DNA of 52,299 bases from Gammaproteobacteria bacterium (GCA_029862045.1 JAOTYE010000023.1:1-52299), one strand, 5' to 3'; positions 1 through 8,785 are shown, numbered from the stretch's first letter. Notes: generated by a model not told the origin, from the sequence alone. Made by a program: numbers and translations.

Positions 1-1289
1 GCACGTGCCCGGTCGTCACCGCGAATACTGCTATGGATCACGAGGGGAGGGCCGGCCGTCGGAAACAGGCCGAAGTGGCAGGTCTGGCAGGCGCCGTCAG
101 CCTGTAATCCAACCGGGATGTCAGCGAAGCTGTGATCGAAGGAGTACTCCGCCTGGCCGGTCACGGCATCGAAATTTTGCGCGACGAGGCCATCCGCGTG
201 GCAACCGCCGCAAGTCTTTGCGGTTGCCGCCGCGTTCCAGTTGTCGCCATCAGGAGCAGCCGCTGACGCCTCGTGGCAGGTCTCGCAATAGGTCTTCGAC
301 TGCGGATACGTAACTTCGCCGTAGGGATGTTCAAAATCGGAGAAGCCCCAGATGATGAATTCAGCGACGGTTCCGCCGAACGTGCGGTCTTCGCCCATGT
401 GGATCGAGTGCGCAAGATGGGCCATATCCAGCGAGTTGCCGGAGTCCTGGTCGACCGTGCCCGGGTTGTGACAGGTCACGCAGTATTCCATGCTCTTGCG
501 CGGGCCACCGTGAAAAGCGAACTCGAAGTGGCAGCCATTGCACTTGTCGGTTTCCAGGATGTTTTTCGTGATACCCGAGCCGGCGCCGCCGTCGGGCACG
601 AAGTCATAGACCGGATTGAACGGCGCCAATGGGGTCTCGCCTTCGCCGTCGAGACGAATCTCTAGGCCGACGCGATGCGTCAGGTTCGGCTCCCAGGCAA
701 CTGCAATCGGTGCTGTGATGTTGGTCACGTCCGTACCGAAGGTGTACTGGTATTCGCCGGGTGCGACTTCGACATGCGAACCGCCGCTGAATCGGCTGTC
801 GGTGGTCGCCTGAACAGACTGCACCAGCGCGTTACTGCCTCTGCCGGGCTGGTTGTTCGCGACATCTTCGACAGTATTTACGTAGCTCTGCCAAAAAGGC
901 AGTCCACCGTTGATATTCGGATCCGTATTCGGCACCAGTTTGGCAAAGGTGAACCAGACGTAACCGGAGGCGATACCCTCTGCCGGGTCGCCGTTTTGAT
1001 CCGTGACCGTGAAGTCGACAACCGGAGGGCCAGCGACTGTGACATTGGTGATCGTGGCTTGCAGCTTACCGAGGATCTTGATCTCTGCAGCGGTGAGTTC
1101 GCTGCCATCACCAATTATTATGGAGTCTGCAGGAGGTGGATCCGCCGGTCCCGGGGGTCCCCCTGCTCCTGGTGGGCCTGCAGGACCAGGTTCACCGGCC
1201 TTGCCGTCGTCACCCTCACACGCAGTGAGAAGAAGGCCGAGCAGCATCAGAGCCGCGATACGACCCGAGCAGTTCTTATGGCTTGCCAT
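1..1289 (-). CDS. OmcA/MtrC-family multiheme c-type cytochrome lipoprotein (3' end beyond window)
   Basis: The reading frame opens at the ATG complementary to 1287-1289 and runs off base 1 without a stop, so about 429 codons are visible. The start is supported by AGGTGA just upstream on the minus strand. The N-terminus is a lipoprotein signal with lipobox LLTAC, then a collagen-like Gly-Pro-rich spacer (GEPGPAGPPGAGGPPGP), then a beta-rich region without hemes. Five CXXCH motifs follow in the visible part (CNGCH, CVTCH, CETCH, CGGCH, CQTCH). This layout is that of OmcA/MtrC decaheme cytochromes, which act on the outer membrane surface in extracellular electron transfer. It is a diverged paralogue of the complete gene at 1599-4172, which lies upstream in the same direction, but a strong terminator separates them. 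It probably has its own promoter. The remaining hemes would lie outside the window. Surface location is inferred from the family. Confidence 0.88.
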   Translation of the reverse strand, partial: MASHKNCSGRIAALMLLGLLLTACEGDDGKAGEPGPAGPPGAGGPPGPADPPPADSIIIGDGSELTAAEIKILGKLQATITNVTVAGPPVVDFTVTDQNGDPAEGIASGYVWFTFAKLVPNTDPNINGGLPFWQSYVNTVEDVANNQPGRGSNALVQSVQATTDSRFSGGSHVEVAPGEYQYTFGTDVTNITAPIAVAWEPNLTHRVGLEIRLDGEGETPLAPFNPVYDFVPDGGAGSGITKNILETDKCNGCHFEFAFHGGPRKSMEYCVTCHNPGTVDQDSGNSLDMAHLAHSIHMGEDRTFGGTVAEFIIWGFSDFEHPYGEVTYPQSKTYCETCHEASAAAPDGDNWNAAATAKTCGGCHADGLVAQNFDAVTGQAEYSFDHSFADIPVGLQADGACQTCHFGLFPTAGPPLVIHSSIRGDDRAR

Positions 1290-1541
1290 GATCTGTCACC
1301 TTGTCTTGGCTGGCGACCTTGATGATTTGTCGCCATGTTTTTCTTGCTTGTTATTGATTCTAGCGGTCAAGCCCAAGCGACCGAAATAGCAGATCGCCGT
1401 GTACCGGTTCGTAGAAATACCTATACCGTCTGGGTGGGCTATCGAGTGGCAATGTATTTGATATTGGCACCAGCCACAAGGTCATCATTGAGATCATTAC
1501 GGAAAGGTCACGCAGTGCCGGTTTATGCCTCACCCAAAAGA
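1290..1541. promoter_or_regulatory. Intergenic region carrying the promoter of the partial cytochrome gene
   Basis: About 250 bases without a credible gene lie between the start of the partial OmcA-like gene and the terminator of the next cytochrome gene. Because of that terminator, the leftward gene should be transcribed from here. At 1415-1428 the plus strand reads AAATACCTATACCG, which contains the TACCTAT heptamer seen in other intergenic spaces near the cytochrome genes. No convincing -35/-10 pair was identified by eye. Confidence 0.4.
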
Positions 1542-1569
1542 AAGGCCGGGAGATGTCTCTCCCGGCCTT
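1542..1569 (-). terminator. Rho-independent terminator of the decaheme cytochrome gene
   Basis: A perfect 12-bp inverted repeat (AAGGCCGGGAGA at 1542-1553 and its complement at 1558-1569) has a four-base loop. On the minus strand it is followed by TCTTTT. It starts 30 bases past the stop codon of the 1599-4172 gene. Stem, loop and T-tract all fit an intrinsic terminator acting on leftward transcription. Confidence 0.88.
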
Positions 1570-1598
1570 GATTGGTGTTGCCTTGTTACCTGCCTGGA

Positions 1599-4172
1599 TT
1601 ATTCGAACCAGGTCATGATCTCCTCGATGATGCCGAACAGGAACTCGTCGTCGAGCGAGGTGCCCTCGGTATCGGCAGTATCGTTCTTGACGTAGGTACC
1701 GAAGGCATCGGTATGCGCGTTGAAGGACGCGAGCTCACCGGCATGATCTTCATTGATCATGACAGCCCGGTGACATCCGCCGCAGGCCCTTGAAGCAGGA
1801 CCGGTCACATATTCCGGCACGGCTCCAATGTTCCTGGTCGGGATGTCGTCGGTTGCCGCCAGGACGCCAGGCATCGACTGGGACTGATCCGGCACATTGT
1901 AGGTGCCGTCCATATGGCAGCCTTCGCAGGCCAGGGCTGTGAAGTACGGGAACTTGTGATGCATATGTTGCTCAGTTCTCGCCACTTCGACCGGATTTGC
2001 TGCATTCACACTGCCCAGGTCGAACGGCTGGAACGAGTGGATCGCGTGGGCGTACGAGTCGATCGAGCGTGATGCCATCTCGAGGTGACTGCCGGGGAAC
2101 GTCGTCGTGTGGCAAGCCTTGCAGACCTGCATGCCGTCGCCGCCCCTGCCGCTGGCGGCATGGAAAGTGCTGGCCAGTACGTCGTGGCAGGCGTTGCACT
2201 TGGCGATGTCGACGGTTGCATTGGCGCCTGCGAAGTAATCTTCAGTAGCAACAATCGCGTTGGCAGCAATATCGAACGTGTCGCTAACTGCCTCGAGAAC
2301 GACATCCGTACCGCCAACATTCAACTCTGGCGTGATCGAGATCTCAGCCTTTGTCACATCGCCATTGGCGATCAGTGTCGGCAGGAGGTCGGTCTTCGTG
2401 AGCTGCAAAAGGGAGACGTCAAGATGAACTATCCAGGCGCCCGGAACACTGAGTGCGTCCTCTGTGAACAGCGGATTGGCGCCGCCATTTGAGCTCTCAG
2501 GCACATACTCCATCTTGCAACCCGGGCGGGACGGGTGCGGGCACTCGACAACGTTGGCGTCCCTTTCATGCGAGCCAACGATGAAGTGCTTGCTGTCCCA
2601 TCCGTAGAAGGAGACCAGAAGCTCCGGAACGACAGCTGCATCAGCGCTGAATTCGACCGTCATCACGTCGTCAGCCATTGAAACACTGTCGATCGATACC
2701 GGGAACAGACCGGAATACTTCAGCCCGGTGGCGTCGTAGATCGTGCTGTCAAAACCACTGTGGAGCTCGGTAAACCTGGAGGCGAAACCACCGTCAGCCG
2801 GATCCTTATGGCAGCTATTGCAATCCTCAGTGGGGTTATGGAAAGCAAAGCCGTCGACATCGGCATTTTTCCACAGGTAAGCCATCGCCGGCGGTCTGTG
2901 CGGCTGGTAGTACGGGCCCGGGACCGAGTTGCCGTTATCCAGGATTTCATCGCCTGCCGCGTCATAGGTCTTCGGCCACGAATCGATTCCCCGGGGCACG
3001 TGACAACTCTGGCACGTAGCCGCCGTGAATTGCGAATCGTCCAGAACCTGAGCCAGCTTGCCCGCATGGCAGGTGTTGCAGGTTACCATCGATTGTGGAT
3101 ACGGGAATTCCATCGCGTGTGACATATGCACGTCGTTCAGGAGCGTGCGGTCATATGCGTACAGCGTTTCCTCTTCGGGTGTCCGCGCAACGCCGGTGGC
3201 CCACGCGAATGGGTTGTCGACCATGTGCTGCCATTCCGGGTGACCGCCGTTGGTCGTGTCGTTATGGCAGCCTCGGCAGTAATTGAAGTCAGGCGCGCCC
3301 GCAACCGTACCCGGGTTATTGCCATGTTTATTATAGGGTGCGCCGTGGCATGCTTCGCAAGCCTCGACGTTGGCGGCCGATTCGTACGCTCCCATATCGC
3401 CGATGAGCCAGGACGCGCCGGTAAGGTCCGCATACATCTGAACGCGTCTGCCCGTTCCTGTCGGGTCGAAATTGTCATCCTCGGTATCGAGCAAACCATG
3501 GGCTATCCGACCCATGATCGCGCCGCCGCCAAAGGCGGTCGGGTCGACAGGAATGGTCTGCGTCAGCGTGTAGCTGCCGTCGCCATTGCTCGCCGCATTG
3601 CCAGCGCCAAGCGGGTTACCGAAGCCGGGGGTGCCAGCGTTGGCAAACTCACCAGTGCCGCTGTCGTAATTGACGACGTAGAAACTCACGGAGTCGAACG
3701 ATGGTGGACTGCCAACCGGATCGATATACGGCGCGCCGTCTTTCGTGATGCTGAAATCCAGCTCCAGTAAGAAATCGCCGCCACCGATATCGGTGACTGT
3801 CAGGTCGTCAAACGTGAGGCCCAAAGTGCTGGGGTCAGTGTACTTGTCGTACTCTCCCTGGTGGTGGTCGGCCGCATCACCGTGACAGGTGGCGCAGGAC
3901 TCGACCTGGGCCGCCTCAATGGCTGCCGCGACGGTATTGGCGCTTGCGTTGCAGTCGAGGACGTCGACTACGCCGTCAACGTTAAGATCTTCTGTCGCAA
4001 GGTCCCCAACGCCGTTGCCGTTGAGATCCCAACAATCCTGTCCGTCAGTGCCGTCAGTACCGGCCGCACCGTCCCTGCCGTCATCCCCTTCGCATCCGCC
4101 GAGCGCGAACGCGAGCGTGCACACTACGAGAATTGACCAGGCCCATCGTAACAATCTGTCGAACCGGTTCAT
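1599..4172 (-). CDS. OmcA/MtrC-family decaheme c-type cytochrome lipoprotein
   Basis: This 857-residue protein begins with a lipoprotein signal peptide ending in lipobox LGGC, after a clear ribosome binding site (AGGAG, nine bases before ATG). After the Cys come acidic Gly-rich repeats (DGRDGAAGTDGTDG) and a calcium-loop-like DLNGNGVGD segment. Ten CXXCH motifs follow: CATCH, CEACH, CRGCH, CNTCH and CQSCH in the first half, then CNSCH, CNACH, CKACH, CEGCH and CGGCH. Two groups of five hemes separated by beta-rich domains is the expected plan for the OmcA/MtrC family, terminal electron exporters on the cell surface in Shewanella-like systems. No MtrA or MtrB partner lies in the window, so the route across the outer membrane is not shown here. 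The gene is divergent from the Fnr-like regulator, which may control it. Confidence 0.93.
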   Translation of the reverse strand: MNRFDRLLRWAWSILVVCTLAFALGGCEGDDGRDGAAGTDGTDGQDCWDLNGNGVGDLATEDLNVDGVVDVLDCNASANTVAAAIEAAQVESCATCHGDAADHHQGEYDKYTDPSTLGLTFDDLTVTDIGGGDFLLELDFSITKDGAPYIDPVGSPPSFDSVSFYVVNYDSGTGEFANAGTPGFGNPLGAGNAASNGDGSYTLTQTIPVDPTAFGGGAIMGRIAHGLLDTEDDNFDPTGTGRRVQMYADLTGASWLIGDMGAYESAANVEACEACHGAPYNKHGNNPGTVAGAPDFNYCRGCHNDTTNGGHPEWQHMVDNPFAWATGVARTPEEETLYAYDRTLLNDVHMSHAMEFPYPQSMVTCNTCHAGKLAQVLDDSQFTAATCQSCHVPRGIDSWPKTYDAAGDEILDNGNSVPGPYYQPHRPPAMAYLWKNADVDGFAFHNPTEDCNSCHKDPADGGFASRFTELHSGFDSTIYDATGLKYSGLFPVSIDSVSMADDVMTVEFSADAAVVPELLVSFYGWDSKHFIVGSHERDANVVECPHPSRPGCKMEYVPESSNGGANPLFTEDALSVPGAWIVHLDVSLLQLTKTDLLPTLIANGDVTKAEISITPELNVGGTDVVLEAVSDTFDIAANAIVATEDYFAGANATVDIAKCNACHDVLASTFHAASGRGGDGMQVCKACHTTTFPGSHLEMASRSIDSYAHAIHSFQPFDLGSVNAANPVEVARTEQHMHHKFPYFTALACEGCHMDGTYNVPDQSQSMPGVLAATDDIPTRNIGAVPEYVTGPASRACGGCHRAVMINEDHAGELASFNAHTDAFGTYVKNDTADTEGTSLDDEFLFGIIEEIMTWFE

Positions 4173-4617
4173 GATCTCACTCCTTTTTGCTCAGTCTGTT
4201 TGAAGCCTGAAAACCGCCATGTACTTGCAGTGGGCAGGATTCCGACATTTGGCATAGCGTAAGACCGGGCTCTTATAGCAACACTGACATTCGTCAGTTT
4301 CGGCTCAAAATAGGCAGGTGGATGGTGCTTACTTTGCGTGGCATTTTTCTCGGTTTTTACGTACCCATATTCAAGGCAGCTGTCTCGGACGCCTTGCTCG
4401 ATGGGTGCTTGGGAAGCGGGCAGAAAATGGCCGGCGCGCAAGACGAAAATACACCCCTTGAAATTTTATGATGGCGATAATCGATTCGGACTGACAAACG
4501 GCAGTTTCGGCTAGGTAAATACCGAAGTTTCGATAGGTAAATCGCTATCGACTCAGCCTGAAAAAGCCTATAAAAACAAGGTCATCAAGCCTGATCGAAC
4601 AAACTGATAGTAAGACG
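4173..4617. promoter_or_regulatory. Divergent intergenic region between decaheme cytochrome and Fnr-like regulator
   Basis: This 445-base stretch has no credible gene. A 90-codon minus-strand frame crosses it but overlaps the start of the cytochrome gene and shows no family features. Towards the regulator it holds two AGGTAAAT copies (4513-4520 and 4534-4541) and the dyad listed separately. TATAAA at 4569-4574 is a plausible -10 element for the regulator. The left part (about 4200-4450) shows nothing I can interpret. Confidence 0.45.
4531..4550. promoter_or_regulatory. Dyad CGATAG-N8-CTATCG, candidate operator
   Basis: Perfect six-base arms flank an eight-base spacer that contains one of the AGGTAAAT copies. 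If TATAAA at 4569-4574 is the -10 element, the dyad centre falls about 41 bases before transcription start. That is where Crp/Fnr proteins act as class II activators. Binding and autoregulation are inference. The site is not a canonical FNR box (TTGAT-N4-ATCAA). Confidence 0.35.
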
Positions 4618-5331
4618 ATGTCGTGTGTCAACTGCCAATGCCCGTTTTTTGAGCTACAGGCCGAAAATGGCCCGTATTCGGAGACGGAAATCCAGTGCAT
4701 GGTCGTTGATGCGGTGCAGAAAGTGGCGTTCAGACAAGACGAGGTCCTTTTCCTGCAGGGGCAATCCAGTGCACACCTGTATTCACTGACCGATGGCATG
4801 GTCAAGATCTGCTTGCACACTCCCGACGGGCGGGAGCAAATCGTGGGTCTGAGCAGTCCAGGTAATTTGCTGGTCGGTCTGCAGTCGATCGGTGATGAAC
4901 GTTACGCGTACACAGCGATCGCCCTCACGCAAGTGCATGCCTGCAAGATCAACCACAGAGCATTGCTCGAGCGCGTCCGGGAAAAGGGCGATATCGCGCT
5001 GCGTCTGATTCAGGCGGCGAATGCTCAGCTGGCCCACAGCAGAGCGCTGATGGAAGTCATGGGCCACAAGTGTGCCGCAGCAAAAATCGCTTCGTTTATC
5101 TTGCTCATGACGCCCAAGTCAGAGCATGGCAACTGCCGCTTCGAGTTGCCCTTCTCACGGATGGAAATGTCGAGTTTGCTGGGGTTGAGCGAGGAAACCG
5201 TTTGCCGCCTGATGGCCACCATGAAACGCACGGGGGCGATATACGCACCACGTGGCAAAGTCGAGATTCGCGATTGGAGTCAACTGCATGCAATCTCGGA
5301 GGGCCAGTCGAGCGGGCAGCTGCTCGCGTAA
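4618..5331 (+). CDS. Crp/Fnr-family transcriptional regulator with FNR-like cysteines
   Basis: This 237-residue protein has a cyclic-nucleotide-binding-like sensor domain (about residues 30-120), a dimer helix and a C-terminal winged helix. Cysteines at 3, 6 and 8 and an internal Cys109 correspond roughly to the N-terminal cluster and Cys122 that hold the oxygen-sensitive [4Fe-4S] cluster in E. coli FNR, although the N-terminal spacing differs. The recognition helix reads EETVCR (residues 192-197) where FNR has VETISR. The Glu and Arg contacts are kept, but Ser212 is replaced by Cys, so DNA specificity may differ. Its place between outer-membrane-type cytochromes and periplasmic cytochromes suggests it switches this respiratory region on under low oxygen. 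That role and the cluster are inferred. Confidence 0.88.
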   Translation: MSCVNCQCPFFELQAENGPYSETEIQCMVVDAVQKVAFRQDEVLFLQGQSSAHLYSLTDGMVKICLHTPDGREQIVGLSSPGNLLVGLQSIGDERYAYTAIALTQVHACKINHRALLERVREKGDIALRLIQAANAQLAHSRALMEVMGHKCAAAKIASFILLMTPKSEHGNCRFELPFSRMEMSSLLGLSEETVCRLMATMKRTGAIYAPRGKVEIRDWSQLHAISEGQSSGQLLA

Positions 5332-5532
5332 TCTTCATCATTACGGGGTATACCTATTGGAGCAGCCGACCGGCTGTGGCACATAAGGAGTGCCGTTGAT
5401 GAAATAATTGGCGGCAAAAACACGCTTGATTCTATAATTCACCAATCATTTAGGATCCTGTTAAGGCTACGTTAACCAAGCATTTGGTATAAACAAAGCT
5501 GACAGGATTGCTAATGGCAAAAAGGGAATGTC

Positions 5533-6144
5533 ATGAAGAGTTTTTATTGCACAGCGATTTCACTGGCGCTTGGCATGTTTGTCACGGCCTCTTCGGCAGA
5601 CGAACTGGCGGCTATCACAGAAGACTGCAACGGCTGCCACGGGGACGACGGCGTCAGCCAGTGGACCGATGTGCCAACAATCGCCGGTATGCCGGAGTAT
5701 GTGCACGCCGATTCGCTGTATTTTTTCCGCGATAATGAACGGCCCTGCAACGACAGCGAGTACCGGCAGGGCGATACCAGCCGTCCGGCTACGAACATGT
5801 GCAAAGCCGTCAGTGACCTGAGTGATGACACGATCGACGAGATTGCCGCCTATTACTTCGAGCTTCCGTTTGTTGCCGCACAGCAGGAATTCGACGCGGC
5901 TCTGGCCACGGCCGGTAAAGTGGTCCATGAAGAACAATGCGACATGTGCCACTCAGATGGCGGATCGAACCCGGACGACGAGGCTGGCATCCTGGCCGGT
6001 CAGTGGATGGGCTACCTGGATGCGTCGTTGACGCAATATAAATCCGGTGATCGCGAGCAACCCAAGAAAATGCAAGAGGCAGTCGATGCGTTGACGGACG
6101 ACGATATCAAAGCGCTTGTGCATTACTACGCCAGTCAGCAGTGA
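5533..6144 (+). CDS. Diheme cytochrome c (c4/c553-like)
   Basis: The 203-residue precursor has a signal peptide (cleavage near ASSA-DEL) and two class I cytochrome c domains with CNGCH (about residue 33) and CDMCH (about 136). The pattern of two similar halves, each with a C-terminal ALxxYYAS-type helix, fits periplasmic diheme c4-like electron carriers. The ATG has AAGGGA upstream. The downstream NTF2-like gene starts at a GTG overlapping this stop by four bases, indicating coupled translation. Two paralogues lie at 6642-7226 and 22966-23565. TATAAT at 5433-5438 is a possible upstream -10. Redox partners cannot be told from sequence. Confidence 0.88.
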   Translation: MKSFYCTAISLALGMFVTASSADELAAITEDCNGCHGDDGVSQWTDVPTIAGMPEYVHADSLYFFRDNERPCNDSEYRQGDTSRPATNMCKAVSDLSDDTIDEIAAYYFELPFVAAQQEFDAALATAGKVVHEEQCDMCHSDGGSNPDDEAGILAGQWMGYLDASLTQYKSGDREQPKKMQEAVDALTDDDIKALVHYYASQQ

Positions 6145-6515
6145 TCGCCGACAGAACCGGAGGCGAATTTTTCGAAAACCTCTTCGCGTCCATCGATGCG
6201 ATGGACACGGAGAGCTTTCTGAGTTTTATTCATGAAGACGCGACGTTTCGCTTCGGTTCCGCAGTACCGGTCAAAGGTCATGCAGCCATAGGTGCGGCGG
6301 TTGAAGGTTTTTTTGCTTCGTTTGCGAAACTGCGGCACGTTCTGAAGCGACAGGTTGCCGAAGGCAATGCAGTGGTCTGTGAGGGCGAGGTAACGTACAC
6401 GCGACACGACGGCAGCATTATCACGCTGCCTTTCGCCAACGTCTTCGAAGTCGATGACGGGCTGATTTCACTGTACCGGATATATATCGATATCGGCCCG
6501 CTATACGCCGCATAG
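6141..6515 (+). CDS. SnoaL/NTF2-like small protein
   Basis: The gene encodes 124 residues starting at GTG, in a GTGA overlap with the preceding cytochrome stop. The sequence (FFENLFASIDAMDTESFLSF, then FRFGSA, GHAAIGAAVEGFF and a C-terminal YRIYIDIGPLY strand) follows the cone-shaped alpha+beta fold of the NTF2/SnoaL superfamily. It has no signal peptide, so it should be cytoplasmic, unlike the exported cytochromes around it. Family members include isomerases, dehydratases and binding proteins. No active-site signature allows a choice, so the function is unknown. Confidence 0.72.
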   Translation: MIADRTGGEFFENLFASIDAMDTESFLSFIHEDATFRFGSAVPVKGHAAIGAAVEGFFASFAKLRHVLKRQVAEGNAVVCEGEVTYTRHDGSIITLPFANVFEVDDGLISLYRIYIDIGPLYAA

Positions 6516-6587
6516 CAGCAAGACGACTACGTCGGACGCTGCGCCAAATACGTATCGTCAGGCCAGTGCTGCAACACTAGGATCTAG

Positions 6588-6593
6588 TATAAT
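6588..6593 (+). promoter_or_regulatory. Candidate -10 element TATAAT upstream of diheme cytochrome
   Basis: A perfect TATAAT lies 48 bases before the preferred ATG of the next cytochrome gene, in the short gap after the NTF2-like gene. No good -35 hexamer was seen at 16-18 bases upstream, so the promoter, if real, may need an activator. Confidence 0.4.
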
Positions 6594-6641
6594 GAGGTGG
6601 TGAGTCGCAAACTGGTTGGCAGCAATTCGGAGGGTTTCAAT

Positions 6642-7226
6642 ATGGGTAGGCCAATGGATGTTTGGAAATCAATCGCGGTCGTAACCCTGTTGACCGCAAG
6701 TGGTGTCGGCCTAGCCGACGTTAGCGGGATGCTGAAGCTCTGCACCGGTTGCCACGGTGAGGATGGCCGCGGCATGACAGCGGATATGCCAATTATTGCA
6801 GGCCTGTCCGCAATCGTTCAGGAAGACGCGCTATACGGGTACGCCGACGGCAACCGCAATTGCGGCACGACACCGATGATGTGCAAGTCGGCCGAGCGGC
6901 TGACCGAGGATCAGATTGTCGAACTCGCCGCGCACTATGCAGCCATGCCTTATGTCGCTGCCGGTGAAGAGTTCGACGCCGCGCTAGCCGAAGCAGGCAA
7001 AGCCATACATGATCGGGACTGTGCCATTTGCCACCATGCAGCTGGATCCGGTGACGAGGACGAAGTTGTTTTACACGGTCAACGCAAGGACTATTTGCGT
7101 TACGCCCTGCAGCAATATGCTGCCGGGGAACGCATGCAGCTGCCCGCCATGGCGAAGAAGATCAGCGCGCTTGCCAGCGAAGATATCGAAGCGTTAGTCA
7201 ACTACTACGCAAGTTATCGAAATTGA
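6642..7226 (+). CDS. Diheme cytochrome c (c4/c553-like), paralogue
   Basis: I place the start at the ATG at 6642, seven bases after GGAGG, giving 194 residues. An upstream in-frame GTG at 6597 lacks such a site and would spoil the signal peptide. After the export signal the protein carries CTGCH and CAICH, one in each of two class I domains. The second half shares the pattern GEEFDAALAEAGKAIH...C..CH...GQ...YL..AL..Y with the cytochromes at 5533-6144 and 22966-23565. It is predicted to be a periplasmic electron carrier. The tetraheme/ferredoxin/NrfD operon starts 21 bases downstream and may be cotranscribed, so it could be that complex's partner. Confidence 0.87.
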   Translation: MGRPMDVWKSIAVVTLLTASGVGLADVSGMLKLCTGCHGEDGRGMTADMPIIAGLSAIVQEDALYGYADGNRNCGTTPMMCKSAERLTEDQIVELAAHYAAMPYVAAGEEFDAALAEAGKAIHDRDCAICHHAAGSGDEDEVVLHGQRKDYLRYALQQYAAGERMQLPAMAKKISALASEDIEALVNYYASYRN

Positions 7227-7247
7227 TTTCGGCATGGTGGCCTGGCC

Positions 7248-7850
7248 ATGAACTCAGTATTCTTGCAGTGCGTGGTTGGTGTCATCTGTCTGATTCTGTT
7301 GCCGGCACAGGCCCAGGAAACGCCGGATAGTCAGCAGCCGCTGAGATTTGAAGGCTATCCGGGCGTTCCTGAATTCGAAGTTGTGCCGCGCAAAGACGAG
7401 CTGTTTTTCTACCCCTGCGGCCAGTGCCATGAAGCCATGGAGCCGAATCCCGAGATCCGGACGCTGAATACAATGCACGATGCGGAGATCGAGCACGGTC
7501 GCGGGCGCATCTGGTGCCTGTCATGTCACAACCTCGAAAACCGCAACTATCTCAACACGCTCCTGAAAGAACTCGTCGACTTCGACGAGGCACATCTGGT
7601 CTGTGGCGGCTGTCATGCCAATCGCCACGAGGATTGGTATTTCGGCGCCCACGGCAAGCGTGTCGCGAATTGGCAGGGTGAGCGCACGCTGTACAATTGC
7701 ACGCATTGCCATAATCCCCACAGTCCGGCTATCAAGGCCCGGGCACCGAAGCCCGCGCCTCCCGTTCGTGCCGGGCTCAAGCTCGAGCCTGGCATCAAGC
7801 ACGAAAGGAGCGCCGTTTGGGATGCTCAAGAGGAGCACGAAGAACAATGA
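7248..7850 (+). CDS. Tetraheme c-type cytochrome, partner of ferredoxin/NrfD module
   Basis: This 200-residue exported protein (signal peptide ending AQA) has four CXXCH motifs: CGQCH, CLSCH, CGGCH and CTHCH. The C-terminal tail is Pro-, Lys- and Glu-rich without hemes. The stop overlaps the ATG of the Fe-S gene (ATGA), and an NrfD gene follows. This is the cytochrome/Fe-S/NrfD triad of membrane quinone oxidoreductases such as NrfBCD and parts of the Dsr, Qrc and Act complexes. The cytochrome would exchange electrons with the Fe-S subunit on the periplasmic side. There is no catalytic nitrite reductase or molybdopterin subunit nearby. The terminal partner is unknown. Confidence 0.86.
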   Translation: MNSVFLQCVVGVICLILLPAQAQETPDSQQPLRFEGYPGVPEFEVVPRKDELFFYPCGQCHEAMEPNPEIRTLNTMHDAEIEHGRGRIWCLSCHNLENRNYLNTLLKELVDFDEAHLVCGGCHANRHEDWYFGAHGKRVANWQGERTLYNCTHCHNPHSPAIKARAPKPAPPVRAGLKLEPGIKHERSAVWDAQEEHEEQ

Positions 7851-8776
7851 GCAATAATACCGGCTCGGGAAATGGCGGCGGTAAATTTGACCAGGCCCGC
7901 AGAAATTTCCTGCGCGGCATTGGTATAGGTACCGCTGCCGCTGTCGCGCAGCCCGCCTGGGGTGGCCAGACATTCCAGGACACTTTCGCCGATTTCTTCC
8001 AGAAAGATTATCGCAGAATGTCGGTCGACGAAATCGAGGCGGCGCTCGAGAGAATCGAGCGCAAGGCAGAGGCAAGATACGACGTGGAGATCGACTGTCA
8101 AAATACGCCACCGCAGCCGGGTGTTGTTTACGGTTATGCCATCAATATTTCCCGTTGCAAGGGCTACCGCGATTGTGTGCACGCCTGCGTCAAGGAAAAC
8201 AATCTCGGTCGCGACTCCCAGATGCAGTACATCCGGGTGCTGGAGATGGACCAGGGCGATTTCAACCTCGAGCACTCGGATCACTACTACGAGCCCGAGA
8301 CGGTGCCGGTCGAGGGCAAACACTATCTGCCGGTGCAGTGTATGCAGTGTGACGACCCGCCTTGTGTTAAAGCCTGCCCCGTCGAAGCGACCTGGATGGA
8401 ACCTGACGGTATCGTCGTCGTCGACTACGACTGGTGTATCGGTTGCCGCTATTGCATGGCGGCCTGTCCCTACTGGGCGCGACATTTTAACTGGACCGTG
8501 CCCGAGATTCCGGCGGAAGAAATGAATACGAATACGCACTATCTCGGTAATCGTCCCCGTCCCCGTGGCGTTGTCGAGAAATGTCATTTCTGTATTCATC
8601 GCACGAGAAAAGGGCAGCAGCCTGCCTGCATGGAGGCTTGCCCGACGGGCTCCCGCATATTCGGCAACCTGCTGGATCCGGACAGCGCGATTCGCTATGT
8701 GCTCGCGAACAAACAGGTATTTCGATTAAAGGAAGACCTCGGCACCGAGCCCAAATTCTGGTACTTCAGTGACTGA
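7847..8776 (+). CDS. Tat-exported four-cluster ferredoxin subunit (NrfC/DsrO-like)
   Basis: The 309-residue protein starts at ATG 7847, in an ATGA overlap with the tetraheme gene. A longer TTG frame from 7817 is not needed. A Tat signal, ARRNFLRG, lies near residue 18. Cysteine groups typical of DMSO-reductase-type Fe-S subunits follow: CMQCDDPPCVKACP, CIGCRYCMAACP and a CHFC...CMEACP pair. The first group is odd: CKGYRDCVHAC has Tyr where the second Cys of the usual CxxCxxCxxxC should be, so one cluster may be absent, altered or differently ligated. It should relay electrons between NrfD and the tetraheme cytochrome in the periplasm. Confidence 0.9.
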   Translation: MSNNTGSGNGGGKFDQARRNFLRGIGIGTAAAVAQPAWGGQTFQDTFADFFQKDYRRMSVDEIEAALERIERKAEARYDVEIDCQNTPPQPGVVYGYAINISRCKGYRDCVHACVKENNLGRDSQMQYIRVLEMDQGDFNLEHSDHYYEPETVPVEGKHYLPVQCMQCDDPPCVKACPVEATWMEPDGIVVVDYDWCIGCRYCMAACPYWARHFNWTVPEIPAEEMNTNTHYLGNRPRPRGVVEKCHFCIHRTRKGQQPACMEACPTGSRIFGNLLDPDSAIRYVLANKQVFRLKEDLGTEPKFWYFSD

Positions 8777-8785
8777 GCTCCGACG

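Noticed and set aside
4169..4441. 90-codon minus-strand frame in the divergent region
   Set aside because: It overlaps the start and ribosome binding site of the decaheme gene and has no protein features.
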